Origin: a bacterium
GTDB lineage: Bacteria > Electryoneota > RPQS01
Length of the DNA stretch: 64,000 nt
Direction of reading: 5' to 3'
Assembly (NCBI GenBank): GCA_036504735.1
Contig: DASXUQ010000008.1
Span: 62,001-126,000 of the forward strand
A program made the position numbers and the translations under genes. Positions 1 through 8,192 of this stretch are shown in pieces (the stretch's first letter is position 1; every line of letters begins with the position of its first letter). The notes under the pieces were generated by a model, which saw only the letters and a program-made list of their open reading frames with translations, had not been told where the DNA came from and searched no databases.

Positions 1-1
1 A

Positions 2-241
2 ACGGCTGGAGGTTACGGCGCGGGTTACTTTGTCACGGACAACCCGAACTTTGCCAGCAGCGGTGTTACACCGGATCCTTCACGCTATTATCTGCGAATT
101 TATCAGCCGGATGGTGTCACCGTGTTGTGGACCAGCCGTGCCTTTACGATTACCACAGGCGCCCAGGAAATCTGGATGCAGCAGAGCGACTGGACCTGCG
201 GAACCGGACCCCAGTGCGTGGTTCGGGACGAGCACGAATAG
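2..241 (+). CDS. 3' end of a secreted protein related to two type IX cargo proteins (partial)
   Basis: The reading frame enters from the left edge and stops at a TAG at 239-241, giving about 79 residues. The sequence (GYGAGYFVTD, SSGVTPDPSRYYLRIY, VLWTSRAFTI, a WTC triplet) aligns with the middle of the two proteins at 27077-28453 and 28819-30198 (GIGAGMFLTD, SSGITPSPARYYLVIN, IKWTSSVFTV, WTC). It is therefore the same domain in a third paralogue. Unlike those two it ends soon after WTC, with no sorting domain. It may be a shorter family member or a truncated copy. The function of the domain is unknown. Confidence 0.7.
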   Translation, partial: TAGGYGAGYFVTDNPNFASSGVTPDPSRYYLRIYQPDGVTVLWTSRAFTITTGAQEIWMQQSDWTCGTGPQCVVRDEHE

Positions 242-281
242 TTCGCGTTTGTGGCCTTAACAGCATATGAGACGTCTGCGA

Positions 282-308
282 GGCGCATCATCCGGTGCGC
301 CTTTTTCT
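282..308 (+). terminator. Rho-independent terminator
   Basis: A hairpin with arms GGCGCA (282-287) and TGCGCC (296-301) is followed by a T run, about 40 bases after the stop at 241. The rest of 242-552 holds no gene. It does contain a small palindrome around 497-514 (ATAAAGACTGAGTCTTTAT) shortly before the next gene. Confidence 0.7.
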
Positions 309-552
309 TCAGACGCGGCGAGGAATCGTCAGAAACGGGTGGGACTGAAGCGGAATTCGCGAGTGGAAGGCCGAATTATGAATCGGATACTATGGATCCG
401 GTTTGACGGATGATCTTGTCAGCGCACAATTTCCGAAGTGTCAAGACAAGGTCAGGCCTTGCAATTTTGAGGGAAACTTGGTACCTTTTCTTCCGTATAA
501 AGACTGAGTCTTTATTCGACATTAGAATACACACACAAGGCGTGGAAAGGCA

Positions 553-1599
553 ATGCAGAAACGATTAATTGCAGTGCTGGCTGTGGTGGTGGCGATGACC
601 GGCATGTTCATCACCAACGGCTGCGAGCGGGCCAAAGCGCAGGGCAAGCTGCAGATCATGTACAGCGGCAACATTCGGGGAAACGTCGTCCCCTGCGGTT
701 GACACGACAAAAAAGGTGGAGTGGCCCGGTGGGCTGCTTTTATCAACCGGCAGAAGAATCCCGACGCCTCATGGCTGACGGTGGACGCCGGAGACTATGT
801 GGATCGCGGTGGGAATGGCGGATGCACGAACAAGTGCCAGTTCATGGTGACCAGCTATAAGGATCTCCATTACGATGTGCTGAACATCGGCAAGCAGGAG
901 GTCTGGATGGGCTATGACGCGCTGGACTCGCTGATTCGGGCGACCAAGGCCGCCAAGGGCACGCAGTTCGTATCGGCAAACCTGGTGAACGTGAAGACCA
1001 AACGGCCGCTCACGAACCCCACGGTGGTCAAGGATTACGGTCATTTCCGCGTGGGCCTGATCGGCTTGCTGGCGGAGGCGGATTTCCCCAAGGGATCCAC
1101 GCTGCTGGACAGCACGCATCTGGCGGTCACGCCCTACATGGACGCGGCCAAAAAGTATCTGCCGTCTCTGCTCAAGAAGACGGACGCGGTGGTGGTGCTG
1201 GGTGAACTGACCTCAGGTCAGATCGACACGCTGGTGAAGGCCTATCCGGACATCGACGTGGTGATTTCCACCGGTGCGGTCAAGACCGGCGAGGCGCCGT
1301 ACGTCGTGGGCAAGACCCATGTCCTCGGAACAGGCAGCTCGGGCTACAGCGGCCATTATGCCATGCTGGAGTTTAATCCCTCCCGCTCGGACAGCGTGGG
1401 CTTTACCCAGTATCAGGATCAGTTGACGGAAACGTACGAAGAAAAGGGCCTGTGGGCGGACAAGATCGCCGCTTTCAGCGCCATGCCGGCTGCGCCGGCG
1501 CAGCCGCTGAAGACGCCGAACCCCGCACTGAACACGTTGCCGACCCAGCCGAAGCCGGCGGCACCGACAGGCGTATCTACGAAGCCCAACGCGGGCTGA
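553..1599 (+). CDS. UshA/5'-nucleotidase-like lipoprotein, predicted selenoprotein (C-G-U-H)
   Basis: The start is the ATG at 553. The frame is open to 1599 except for one TGA at 700-702 (codon 50), giving 348 residues if TGA is read as selenocysteine. The N-terminus is a signal peptide with a possible lipobox Cys at residue 24. The motif is P47-C48-G49-U50-H51. The neighbouring paralogue at 1722 has Cys in this column, and the paralogue at 2811 again has TGA. Downstream blocks TVDAGDY, NIGKQE and VSANLVN match the order of metal-site blocks in 5'-nucleotidase/UshA-type metallophosphatases, but key positions are altered (GNHE is replaced by GKQE), so phosphatase activity is doubtful. The C-terminus is Pro/Ala-rich. 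A SECIS-like hairpin starts 15 bases after the TGA. A redox or metal-binding role for C-x-U is inference. Confidence 0.85.
718..740 (+). promoter_or_regulatory. Bacterial SECIS-like hairpin for TGA 700-702
   Basis: The stem pairs 718-727 with 731-740: a G/C core of four pairs (GCCC/GGGC), then wobble and A-U pairs. The loop is GGU at 728-730. The loop starts 25 bases after the TGA and has G in its first two positions, which fits the known geometry of bacterial SECIS elements (loop about 16-37 bases downstream, G at loop position 1 or 2). Pairing was done by eye. Confidence 0.7.
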
Positions 1600-1668
1600 T
1601 CGCTGACTGGCGATTCCCATTGAATCCTGCCGGCGACTGCCTGTTGCCGGCCATCATTCGACTACAAC

Positions 1669-1694
1669 ACCTCTCCCGGTTCGCCGGGAGAGGT
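1669..1694 (+). terminator. UUCG-capped hairpin between paralogues
   Basis: An 11-base-pair perfect stem (ACCTCTCCCGG and its complement) is closed by a TTCG tetraloop. No strong T tract follows, so it may be a weak terminator or an mRNA-stability hairpin separating the genes at 553 and 1722. Confidence 0.55.
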
Positions 1695-1721
1695 CTTGCA
1701 CAGAATCGGATCAGGAATTCA

Positions 1722-2767
1722 ATGAAAGGGATCGTCATGCGAAAGTGTTGGACAATGCTGGGAGCGGCGGCGCTGTTGTTGATCGCCGCCGCTTTTCTTG
1801 CGTCATGCAGCAGCCGGAGTGAAGCACAGGGCAAGCTGCAAGTCATGTACAGCGGCAACATCCGGGGCAATGTCTCACCGTGTGGTTGCCATGTTTCCAA
1901 GGGCGGCGTGGCCCGGTGGGCTGCTTTTATCAACCGGCAGAAGAATCCCGACGCCTCGTGGCTGACGGTGGACGCCGGAGACTATGTGGATCGCGCGGGG
2001 ACCGGCGGTTGTACGAGCAAGTGCCAGTTCATGGTGACCAGCTATAAGGATCTCCACTACGATGTGCTGAACATCGGCAAGCAGGAGGTCTGGATGGGCT
2101 ATGACGCTCTGGACTCGCTGATTCGGGCGACGGAGGGCGCGAAAGGGACGCGATTTGTGTCGGCGAACCTGGTGAACGTGAAGACCAAACGGCCGCTCAC
2201 GAACCCCACGGTCATCAAAGAGTATGGTCATTTCCGCGTGGGCCTGATCGGCTTGCTGGCGGAGGCGGATTTCCCCAAGGGATCCACGCACTGGACAGTA
2301 CACGTCTGGCGGTCACGCCCTACATGGACGCGGCCAGGAAGTATCTGCCGTCTTTGCTGAAGAAGACAGACGCGGTGGTGGTGCTGGGCGAATTGAGTTC
2401 GGGTCAGATTGACACGCTGGTCAAGGCATTCCCGCAGATCACGATGGTGATTTCTGTCGGGTCGGTTCGATCTGGCGAGACCCCGGCGCTTTCCGGCAAG
2501 ACGCATGTTCTCGGAACGGGCAGTTCAGGCTATAACGGGCATTGGGCCATGTTGGAGTTTAATCCCGCCCGGCATGACAGCCTTGCCTTCACATCCTATC
2601 AGGACCCGTTAATTGACACCTACGACGAGAAGGGATCGTGGGCGGACAAACTGGCGGCCTTCACCGGCAAATCCACTGCGACTCCACAGACACCGCCCGC
2701 CAATAGCGTTACCCCCGGCACCGGGCCGAGTACCGCTCCCCCGACATCTGCGGCCTCCAAGGGCTGA
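1722..2767 (+). pseudogene. Cys-containing paralogue of the C-G-U-H protein, frameshifted
   Basis: A lipoprotein signal (lipobox LASC) is followed by the same block as the gene at 553, but with C-G-C-H: the Sec codon is TGC here. The start may be ATG 1722 or ATG 1737. Central DNA (about 1911-2280) is almost identical to 719-1090. At about 2289 one base is missing relative to the paralogue (CACGCACTGG here against CACGCTGCTGG). The frame is therefore lost and resumes in a second frame to the stop at 2767. Joined, the product would match its neighbour along its full length, including the Pro/Thr-rich tail. The cause is either a real inactivating deletion or a sequence error. Confidence 0.75.
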
Positions 2768-2810
2768 TCAGGCGGATCATTTTATGAACCTCATTCATTC
2801 AGGATTTCCC

Positions 2811-3962
2811 ATGCGACCACGCTGGCTGTTGATGATAGCAGCCGTTATCGCCCTGGGCAGCAGCTCGCTGTTTAGCGTTGCTCTCGCCCGCCGGACCGGC
2901 CCGGCCAGTGTGCCGGCGCGCATTCATTTTTCCAGCAACTTCGAAGGCGAACTGGAACCCTGCGGTTGACACGCGAAAAAAGGCGGGCTGGCCCGGAGGG
3001 CCGGCTATCTGGAACAACAGCGTGTGGACACGGCGGCCAACCTGACGGTGGACGCCGGGCGCTTTTGCGGCGTGGCGACTCTGCCGTACGGCGCCTTGGG
3101 CGTCAACGATACCGTGAAGGCCCGGGCCTTTATCGAGTTCTTCAAACAACTGCATTATGACGCCGTGGCGCTGGGCTCCAGCGAAATGGCGTATGGTCTG
3201 GATTTCTGGAAAGCCGAAGCCCGCGGCGGTTTGCCCGTGCTGGCGGCGAATCTGCTCTACAAAGGGAATGTGCTGACCTATCCGAAACCGGACCGGCCGG
3301 TCTTCCAGACGGCGCAGCCGCAGCATCGTAGCGATAACGGCCAGTATGTCATCCGCGAACAGAACGGTGTGCGGCTGGGTGTCATCGGCTTCCTCTCGCA
3401 GAGCGCATGGAAGGCTGCCAAGGATTCCACCTCGCCGGTCTCTTTCCACTCGCCCTTCGAGATGCACAGCCTTGTGCGTGACGTGGCGGGACAGTGCGAC
3501 CACCTGACGGTGGTGGGCGACTTCACGCTGCAGGAAGCGGATTCGTTGACGCGGGTCATGCCGGAAATCAATCTGGTGGTGGCCTCGAATATCCGGATCG
3601 ATCAGTCGCAGCGGCGCAGCCATGCGGTGATTGTCGGTCTGCCGCCCCGCGGCAACACCGGCAACTACGTGGAATGGAATCTGGCCATGCGCGACAGCGC
3701 GGATGCGACTTCGCGCACCGTGTCCCTGGAAACGGGCGCGCCCGAAGACACCAGCATCGCGCGGCTTTTGGTGCAGGTCAAAGAGAAGACTACCGGTCCG
3801 GCTCCCGTGCCGGCCAAACCGGCTATGGCTCCGGCGCCAACGCCGCCACTTACACCGCCGTCCAAGCCGGCGACTGCAACACAGACATCCAGTGCCATTC
3901 CGGCCAAGCCGGTCACTCCGGCTCCGTCCGTTCCGCCGGATCAGGACGGGACGAAGCAATAG
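2811..3962 (+). CDS. Exported UshA-like protein, predicted selenoprotein (C-G-U-H)
   Basis: ATG 2811 is preceded by AGGA with good spacing; ATG 2784 is an in-frame alternative. A TGA at 2967-2969 (codon 53) falls in P-C-G-U-H-A-K-K-G-G-L-A-R-R, the same column as the TGA of the gene at 553. Reading through gives 383 residues. A signal peptide without a clear lipobox comes first. Then come TVDAGRF, ALGSSE and LAANLL, in the order of nucleotidase-like blocks but degenerate at metal ligands. The tail from about residue 325 is Pro/Ala/Thr-rich, perhaps a spacer or wall-spanning region. It is a diverged third member of the tandem set and ends 16 bases before the GTG start of the next gene, suggesting an operon. 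Function is unknown. Confidence 0.85.
2987..3005 (+). promoter_or_regulatory. Bacterial SECIS-like hairpin for TGA 2967-2969
   Basis: An eight-pair stem (GCTGGCCC with GGGCCGGC, one G-U pair) carries the loop GGA at 2995-2997. The loop starts 25 bases after the TGA, the same distance as in the gene at 553, although the flanking coding sequence has diverged. Confidence 0.72.
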
Positions 3963-3978
3963 ACTTCAGGAGACACGT

Positions 3979-4638
3979 GTGAAGGTTAGAAACTCAACGA
4001 CTGTGCAATGGGTTGCGGCCATCGTGCTGCTTGCACTGCTGGCTCTGCCCGTCTTTGCCGCGGGCGCGCCGAAACTGGCGCTGGAAAAGGCGAAAATCGA
4101 CACCAACCGCCCTGTGCTGTTTGATTCCGTGGCAAATCCTCCGCCGTACGTGCCGCAGATCAATCCGTTCAGCATTCTGGCGTCGATGAACTCCTTTAAG
4201 ACGCCGGTGCTCGATCACAGCGGCAAGCCCCATCAGCATGGGCATGTTATTCAGGTGATTGTAGATGGCGGCAACGGCAGGCAGGATCCGCCGCAGACGG
4301 ATGGCATGCCGGGCGGCGACGATTCGCTGGCCTATGGCAACTTCAACTTGATTTGTCTGGACGGTCTGGACGATCCGCCGAAGATGAACGAAGCGACGGG
4401 TCTGTTCTTCTCGAAGCGGTATTTCATTCCGTTCCTTCCCAGCAGGGCATACTACTTGCGGGTATGGGAAGGGAATGATTATGCCACCGCTCCGTATTAC
4501 CAGGACTCGAAGGAATATGATGCGGGTGAAGATCGCGGCGGCGCGATGATCACCCTCGCCGTTCCCCACCCGATTGACGTGGACTGGAAGTTCGGACCCT
4601 CCATACCCCGGCCACAGCTCGCCAAGTCTACAAAATAG
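3979..4638 (+). CDS. Exported protein of unknown function
   Basis: A GTG start at 3979 has CAGGAGA upstream. The 219-residue product begins with a signal peptide (hydrophobic stretch at about residues 10-30, likely cut after VFAAG). No known domain is recognised. A C-terminal region has the block RAYYLRVWEG, echoed by RIYLRVWNA in the next protein (4716-5519), so the two probably share a fold. It follows the selenoprotein gene by 16 bases and ends before a strong terminator, so it is probably the last gene of that operon. Confidence 0.75.
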   Translation: MKVRNSTTVQWVAAIVLLALLALPVFAAGAPKLALEKAKIDTNRPVLFDSVANPPPYVPQINPFSILASMNSFKTPVLDHSGKPHQHGHVIQVIVDGGNGRQDPPQTDGMPGGDDSLAYGNFNLICLDGLDDPPKMNEATGLFFSKRYFIPFLPSRAYYLRVWEGNDYATAPYYQDSKEYDAGEDRGGAMITLAVPHPIDVDWKFGPSIPRPQLAKSTK

Positions 4639-4664
4639 ACGGCGGACAGGTCACCGGAATCTTA

Positions 4665-4700
4665 CGGAGTGGATGGCAACATCCACTCCGTTTTTTTATT
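4665..4700 (+). terminator. Strong Rho-independent terminator
   Basis: A ten-pair stem (CGGAGTGGAT with ATCCACTCCG) is followed immediately by seven T's and more T-rich sequence. It closes the operon of exported proteins. Confidence 0.9.
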
Positions 4701-4715
4701 TTTCCGGTAGACACG

Positions 4716-5519
4716 ATGAAACATTCCGTTGCCCTTGTTACGCTGATGTTGCTGCTTGGCCACCTGACCGCACGCGCCGATGGCTACCGCCTCGACGTGG
4801 GGCATTTCGACCCGCAGGGTCCGTTGACGGTGAGTGCCGCTGCGGAGACTCCCCTGGCGGATGGCTGTCTGGGTCAAATTCTGGTGGACATGGCCGGTGA
4901 CGGCATCAACGTGCCGGATCTGGCGGGGAATGCGGGAAAGGGCGATGCCTTGTTGACGGGCAGCGAGGATACGCGCCGCGCGCCGGAGAGCGGGTTCAAC
5001 TTTGCCGTGAATGGCGGCGCGCTGCTGACCATGCCGGGAAGCTTTTTGTTGTCCCCGGGATTTGCCGGCGCGACGGTTCCACGGCACCGGATCTATCTTC
5101 GCGTGTGGAACGCACCAGAGCCCTCTCAGGCCACGGGATATTGGGATTCGCCATTATATACGGTGCTGCCGGGAAATCAGCAGGTGAGCTTCCTGCGCAG
5201 CGAATGGTGCTTTAGCGCGACCATGCCCGACGGCGACACGCCGGTGACAGTGGCGGCGACTCAACCGCTGCAGGCTTTTCCCAACCCGTTCAACTCCTCA
5301 TCGCGGATCAGCTTTGCTCTTCAGCAGAAAGAGCATGTGCGGCTGGTCGTGTATGACTTGACGGGTCGACTGGTGACCACGCTGATGGATGGACCGATGG
5401 ATAATGGCCGGCATGACTTTGTCTTTGACGGCACGAATCTGCCTACGGGACTTTACTTTTTGAGATTGCAGGCGGGAAAAGAATTGTCGCAGGTGACGCG
5501 GCTGTTGTTGATCAGGTAA
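4716..5519 (+). CDS. Secreted protein with type IX sorting domain
   Basis: The 267-residue product has an N-terminal signal peptide (hydrophobic to about residue 20). The last 80 or so residues form a type IX secretion C-terminal domain: AFPNPFN, VVYDLTGRLV, a D-x-x-x-LPTGLYFLRL stretch and the ending LLLIR. The central part shares RIYLRVW with the protein upstream. In such families the C-terminal domain is recognised by the outer-membrane translocon and removed on export. The cargo part has no recognised activity. Confidence 0.8.
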   Translation: MKHSVALVTLMLLLGHLTARADGYRLDVGHFDPQGPLTVSAAAETPLADGCLGQILVDMAGDGINVPDLAGNAGKGDALLTGSEDTRRAPESGFNFAVNGGALLTMPGSFLLSPGFAGATVPRHRIYLRVWNAPEPSQATGYWDSPLYTVLPGNQQVSFLRSEWCFSATMPDGDTPVTVAATQPLQAFPNPFNSSSRISFALQQKEHVRLVVYDLTGRLVTTLMDGPMDNGRHDFVFDGTNLPTGLYFLRLQAGKELSQVTRLLLIR

Positions 5520-5543
5520 GAATCACCGCCCCGTGTTTCAGCA

Positions 5544-5598
5544 CAGCAAGCTGTGCAACTACGACCCGGTCAAAAAGGGGTAGTTGCGCAGCTTGCTG
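5544..5598. repeat. Long imperfect inverted repeat
   Basis: CAGCAAGCTG-T-GCAACTAC is answered by GTAGTTGC-G-CAGCTTGCTG, leaving a loop of about 17 bases. It lies after the type IX cargo gene. The rest of 5520-5842 shows no gene. No T tract follows, so termination is uncertain. Confidence 0.6.
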
Positions 5599-5842
5599 CG
5601 CTCTGGCACGTCCGTTCCTCCTGAGCCGCGAGCGGTACGGAACAGAGAGATCCTTTTAGAGCATGGTCCTCTGTTCAAAAGGGAACCTCCTCTGAGCGCG
5701 GGGAGTTTTTCAGATACAATAGAAGATACGAAAGTACCTCCCCGACATCTGGCTATCGCCGGATGTTTTTTCAGGGCACATGGAACTATTAAAGAGAACT
5801 CAGACGCGTATTCAAACAAGTCTGTAGTGGAAAGGATAGGTT

Positions 5843-6517
5843 ATGAAACGCTCATGGATGATTGCCCTTCTGCTCTGTACGCTGACGGCGGGCTCGGTCT
5901 GGGCGCAGTCGTATGTAGTGCTTCCCACGATCGGTATTCGCGGCGGAGCGGATTTCGCACGTTACCGGGACACCGGTTCCTCGAGTGGAATCAGCATGAA
6001 GAACCAGACCAATGGCACAGCGGCGCTGACCTTCGAACATGCCCTCTGGCATCCGGAGACTTACTGGTCCACGCTGTCGTTGAAGCATGACTTCATGTAC
6101 ATCCGCACGGGCGGCCGTTTCCAGATGGCCAACGGGGCCATTCAGAAGGACAAGGTGGACGAACTGCGCTTTGCGCCGAACCTGCTGTTCCGCTGGACGA
6201 CGCATGCTCCCGCGCCGTTTATTATGGGGGGCGGTTTTGTCGGCTATGACATCAGCAGCAAGTTTACCACCACCAATGCGCCTGGCGGAGCGAATGCCAG
6301 CGGCACGTTGCAGGACTGGAATAAATTGAACTACGGCGTGAGCGGCGGTGCGGGCTTCCAGATTCCCACGCCGGCGGGCGCGTTGAGTTTTGATGGCCGG
6401 TACAACCTTGGCTTGGCCAACAAGTTCAAGAGTGGCACCCAGAACGGTCTGAAGCGCCGCACCTCGGGTGTGGTGGTGATGGCCGGACTCGATTTCCGTC
6501 TGCCGGGCAGCAGATAA
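5843..6517 (+). CDS. Predicted outer-membrane beta-barrel protein
   Basis: The 224-residue product has a signal peptide cut after WAQ. The mature part alternates short amphipathic strands with Gly/Asn turns (GIRGGADFARY, LSLKHDFMYIRTGG, FIMGGGFVGYDI, GVSGGAGFQI, LSFDGRYNLGL) and ends in a strand, VVMAGLDFRLPGSR. This is the pattern of an eight- to ten-stranded outer-membrane barrel of the OmpA/porin-like type. It stands alone and is followed by a strong terminator. The ligand is unknown. Confidence 0.72.
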   Translation: MKRSWMIALLLCTLTAGSVWAQSYVVLPTIGIRGGADFARYRDTGSSSGISMKNQTNGTAALTFEHALWHPETYWSTLSLKHDFMYIRTGGRFQMANGAIQKDKVDELRFAPNLLFRWTTHAPAPFIMGGGFVGYDISSKFTTTNAPGGANASGTLQDWNKLNYGVSGGAGFQIPTPAGALSFDGRYNLGLANKFKSGTQNGLKRRTSGVVVMAGLDFRLPGSR

Positions 6518-6541
6518 TCCGCCCGACATCCCGGACTAAAC

Positions 6542-6578
6542 ACGCCCGCGAGGTTAGCTTCGCGGGCGTTGTTTTTTT
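6542..6578 (+). terminator. Rho-independent terminator
   Basis: The stem ACGCCCGCGA (6542-6551) pairs with TCGCGGGCGT (6560-6569) and is followed by TG and seven T's. Confidence 0.9.
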
Positions 6579-7349
6579 GTGCTTGTGGGGAGGTGCGAAA
6601 GGGACTGCTTAACAGGAAAATTATTTTGTACCAAACGAACTGCTTAACTTGAAGAAAACGCTGAAATTCTGAAACGCTGAAAGGCTGAAAAAGGGGCGAA
6701 AACACGGCGATTCTCGGGTTTCTTTCTCTTTGTTGCTTTGCAGACCTCTATCCCCCGGCCCCTTTGGTTTTGCCAGCAGACCCCCATCCCCCCGCCCCCT
6801 TTCCCCATAAAATAGGGAAAGGGGGAGCAGAAGAGAAGGGCGTGCGGCGGGCCTATGCTTCGCCGTGGCATGCGTCTGGGGGTTCGCATGCCCGGCTAAG
6901 GCAGGAGGGTGCGCGGCTCTTCTGCCCCCCATCTACTAGCCAGCACGCCGGCGTGCTGATCCATGGCCACGGTCTTGCCCAGCGGGGCAAGACCCCTATC
7001 CCCAGCCCTTTCCCCACTAAAGTGGAGAAAGGGGGAAAAACAAGAGCCCTGCCGCCGCGAAGCTTAAGGCCGCCGCGAAGGATTGGGGGGACATAATATA
7101 TGAACAGATGTTCCGAAAAGCAAGGGGGCAGGGGAACGGAAAAATAGGAAATTAGAAATTGGAAATAGGAAAACGGAGGGGCAGGCCTCGGGGGTTTAAA
7201 GGGGACAAGGGGGTCGGGTATGGGTGGGGTGTGAAGGATATATCGCAGCGGGGAATGCAAAACCCCCTTCGGTGGAAGGGGGTAGGACAAGTAAAGGAAT
7301 CCATAGTTGAAGACAACGCATATCCGTGCGCGCCAATGGTATCATGACC
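6579..7349. repeat. Intergenic mosaic of recurring modules
   Basis: No gene is seen. Recognisable units are: CTGAAA-type repeats (about 6655-6690); the CAGACCCCCATCCCCC module with its CCTTTCCCC/GGGAAAGGGG inverted pair (6778-6833, with a second variant at about 6993-7036); a CAGCACGCCGGCGTGCTG palindrome (about 6940); GGAAATAG-type repeats (7139-7177); and a CCCCCTTC/GAAGGGGG pair (about 7263-7283). All recur elsewhere in the window. The last part lies downstream of the minus-strand gene ending at 7350. Confidence 0.65.
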
Positions 7350-8192
7350 TCAAGCGACGCTAGACATGAGTCTAGTGGCGGCGGATTGATAGAACTGCTG
7401 CTCAAGTGGCGACACCTTCCACTTCTCGAGATATTGGAAGGTCATCACATATAACGTATGCTTTGGAAGCGGTGGCGGCTTGGTGCCTGGACGTTTGATT
7501 TTTGATTTTATATAGTTAATGACCGCGTTAGTCAGAAAATGACCCCTTATGATCGACCATCTTTCACGGTCCGAGTTCCGAACTTGCTCCATAATTGGTT
7601 CAAGTTCCGCATTTGTGAAGGCGGGCTGAGTGCGCTTGATATGGTGGCTTGTCTTGGTCCGGTCGATATAGCAAGAGTGATCACTTCGCAAGAATCTGGA
7701 GCAGTTGTCCCCCATTACCTCCAACCCTCTGCCATACTGTTGGTTCGCGATATCCAGAGCAAGTAAATCATCAACCTCCGCTTCCAAGCTTGACATCCAG
7801 ACACTTACCTCCTTCGCCGAAACGCCCGACGAGGCGTTGAACAACTTAACTATGTGAGCGATTGCTTGAGCGGTGAAAAGAGAGTTTTCGATTGAGTACC
7901 CATAGGTGTAGAGTATTCTGTCGTGTTGCTTTACACCACCTGTGAAACGTCCGTAATCACTATCTGCTGCGACTATGATGTCCGCATTTTTGTCCACGAT
8001 GTGGCTCATGTAGTGCTTAAGCTTCTCGACTCCGCCAGCCGGTTTGACATAGACCAATTCCACGCCGCATGCGTGCAGCACGATTCGCCAGAAATTGACA
8101 TCGTTGTCATCCTCAACAAAAAGGACGGAGTCGACTTTGTAGAATTTCTTTAGGTTGTTGAGGGCTCCCGCAGAATGTTCGAGGTTGCTCAT
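7350..8192 (-). CDS. DUF4435 (TOPRIM-like) protein, AriB-like defence effector
   Basis: The 280-residue protein has the DUF4435 arrangement: LFVEDDNDVNFW (acidic E27 to D31), then IIVAADSDYGRF (D77, D79), spaced like the TOPRIM acid triad. Its ATG overlaps the stop of the upstream ATPase gene as ATGA (8189-8192), so the two are co-translated. An AAA/ABC-type ATPase followed by DUF4435 is the layout of the PARIS anti-phage system, in which AriA holds the nuclease AriB until an anti-restriction protein triggers it. The DNA is visibly more A/T-rich than its flanks, which suggests transfer. Other ATPase/DUF4435 defence pairs exist, so the exact subtype is open. Confidence 0.72.
   Translation of the reverse strand: MSNLEHSAGALNNLKKFYKVDSVLFVEDDNDVNFWRIVLHACGVELVYVKPAGGVEKLKHYMSHIVDKNADIIVAADSDYGRFTGGVKQHDRILYTYGYSIENSLFTAQAIAHIVKLFNASSGVSAKEVSVWMSSLEAEVDDLLALDIANQQYGRGLEVMGDNCSRFLRSDHSCYIDRTKTSHHIKRTQPAFTNAELEPIMEQVRNSDRERWSIIRGHFLTNAVINYIKSKIKRPGTKPPPLPKHTLYVMTFQYLEKWKVSPLEQQFYQSAATRLMSSVA

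Noticed and set aside
700-702. In-frame TGA as a plain sequencing error or pseudogene stop
   Set aside because: The same codon change occurs at the same Cys column in a second gene, the frames stay intact on both sides, and hairpins of SECIS geometry follow.
1452-1721. Extension of the second UshA-like gene upstream of 1722
   Set aside because: The open frame overlaps the end of the first gene in another frame; signal peptide and ribosome sites support 1722 or 1737.
5584-6090. Plus-strand reading frame overlapping the barrel protein
   Set aside because: It overlaps 5843-6517 in another frame; the 5843 frame has a signal peptide and strand pattern.
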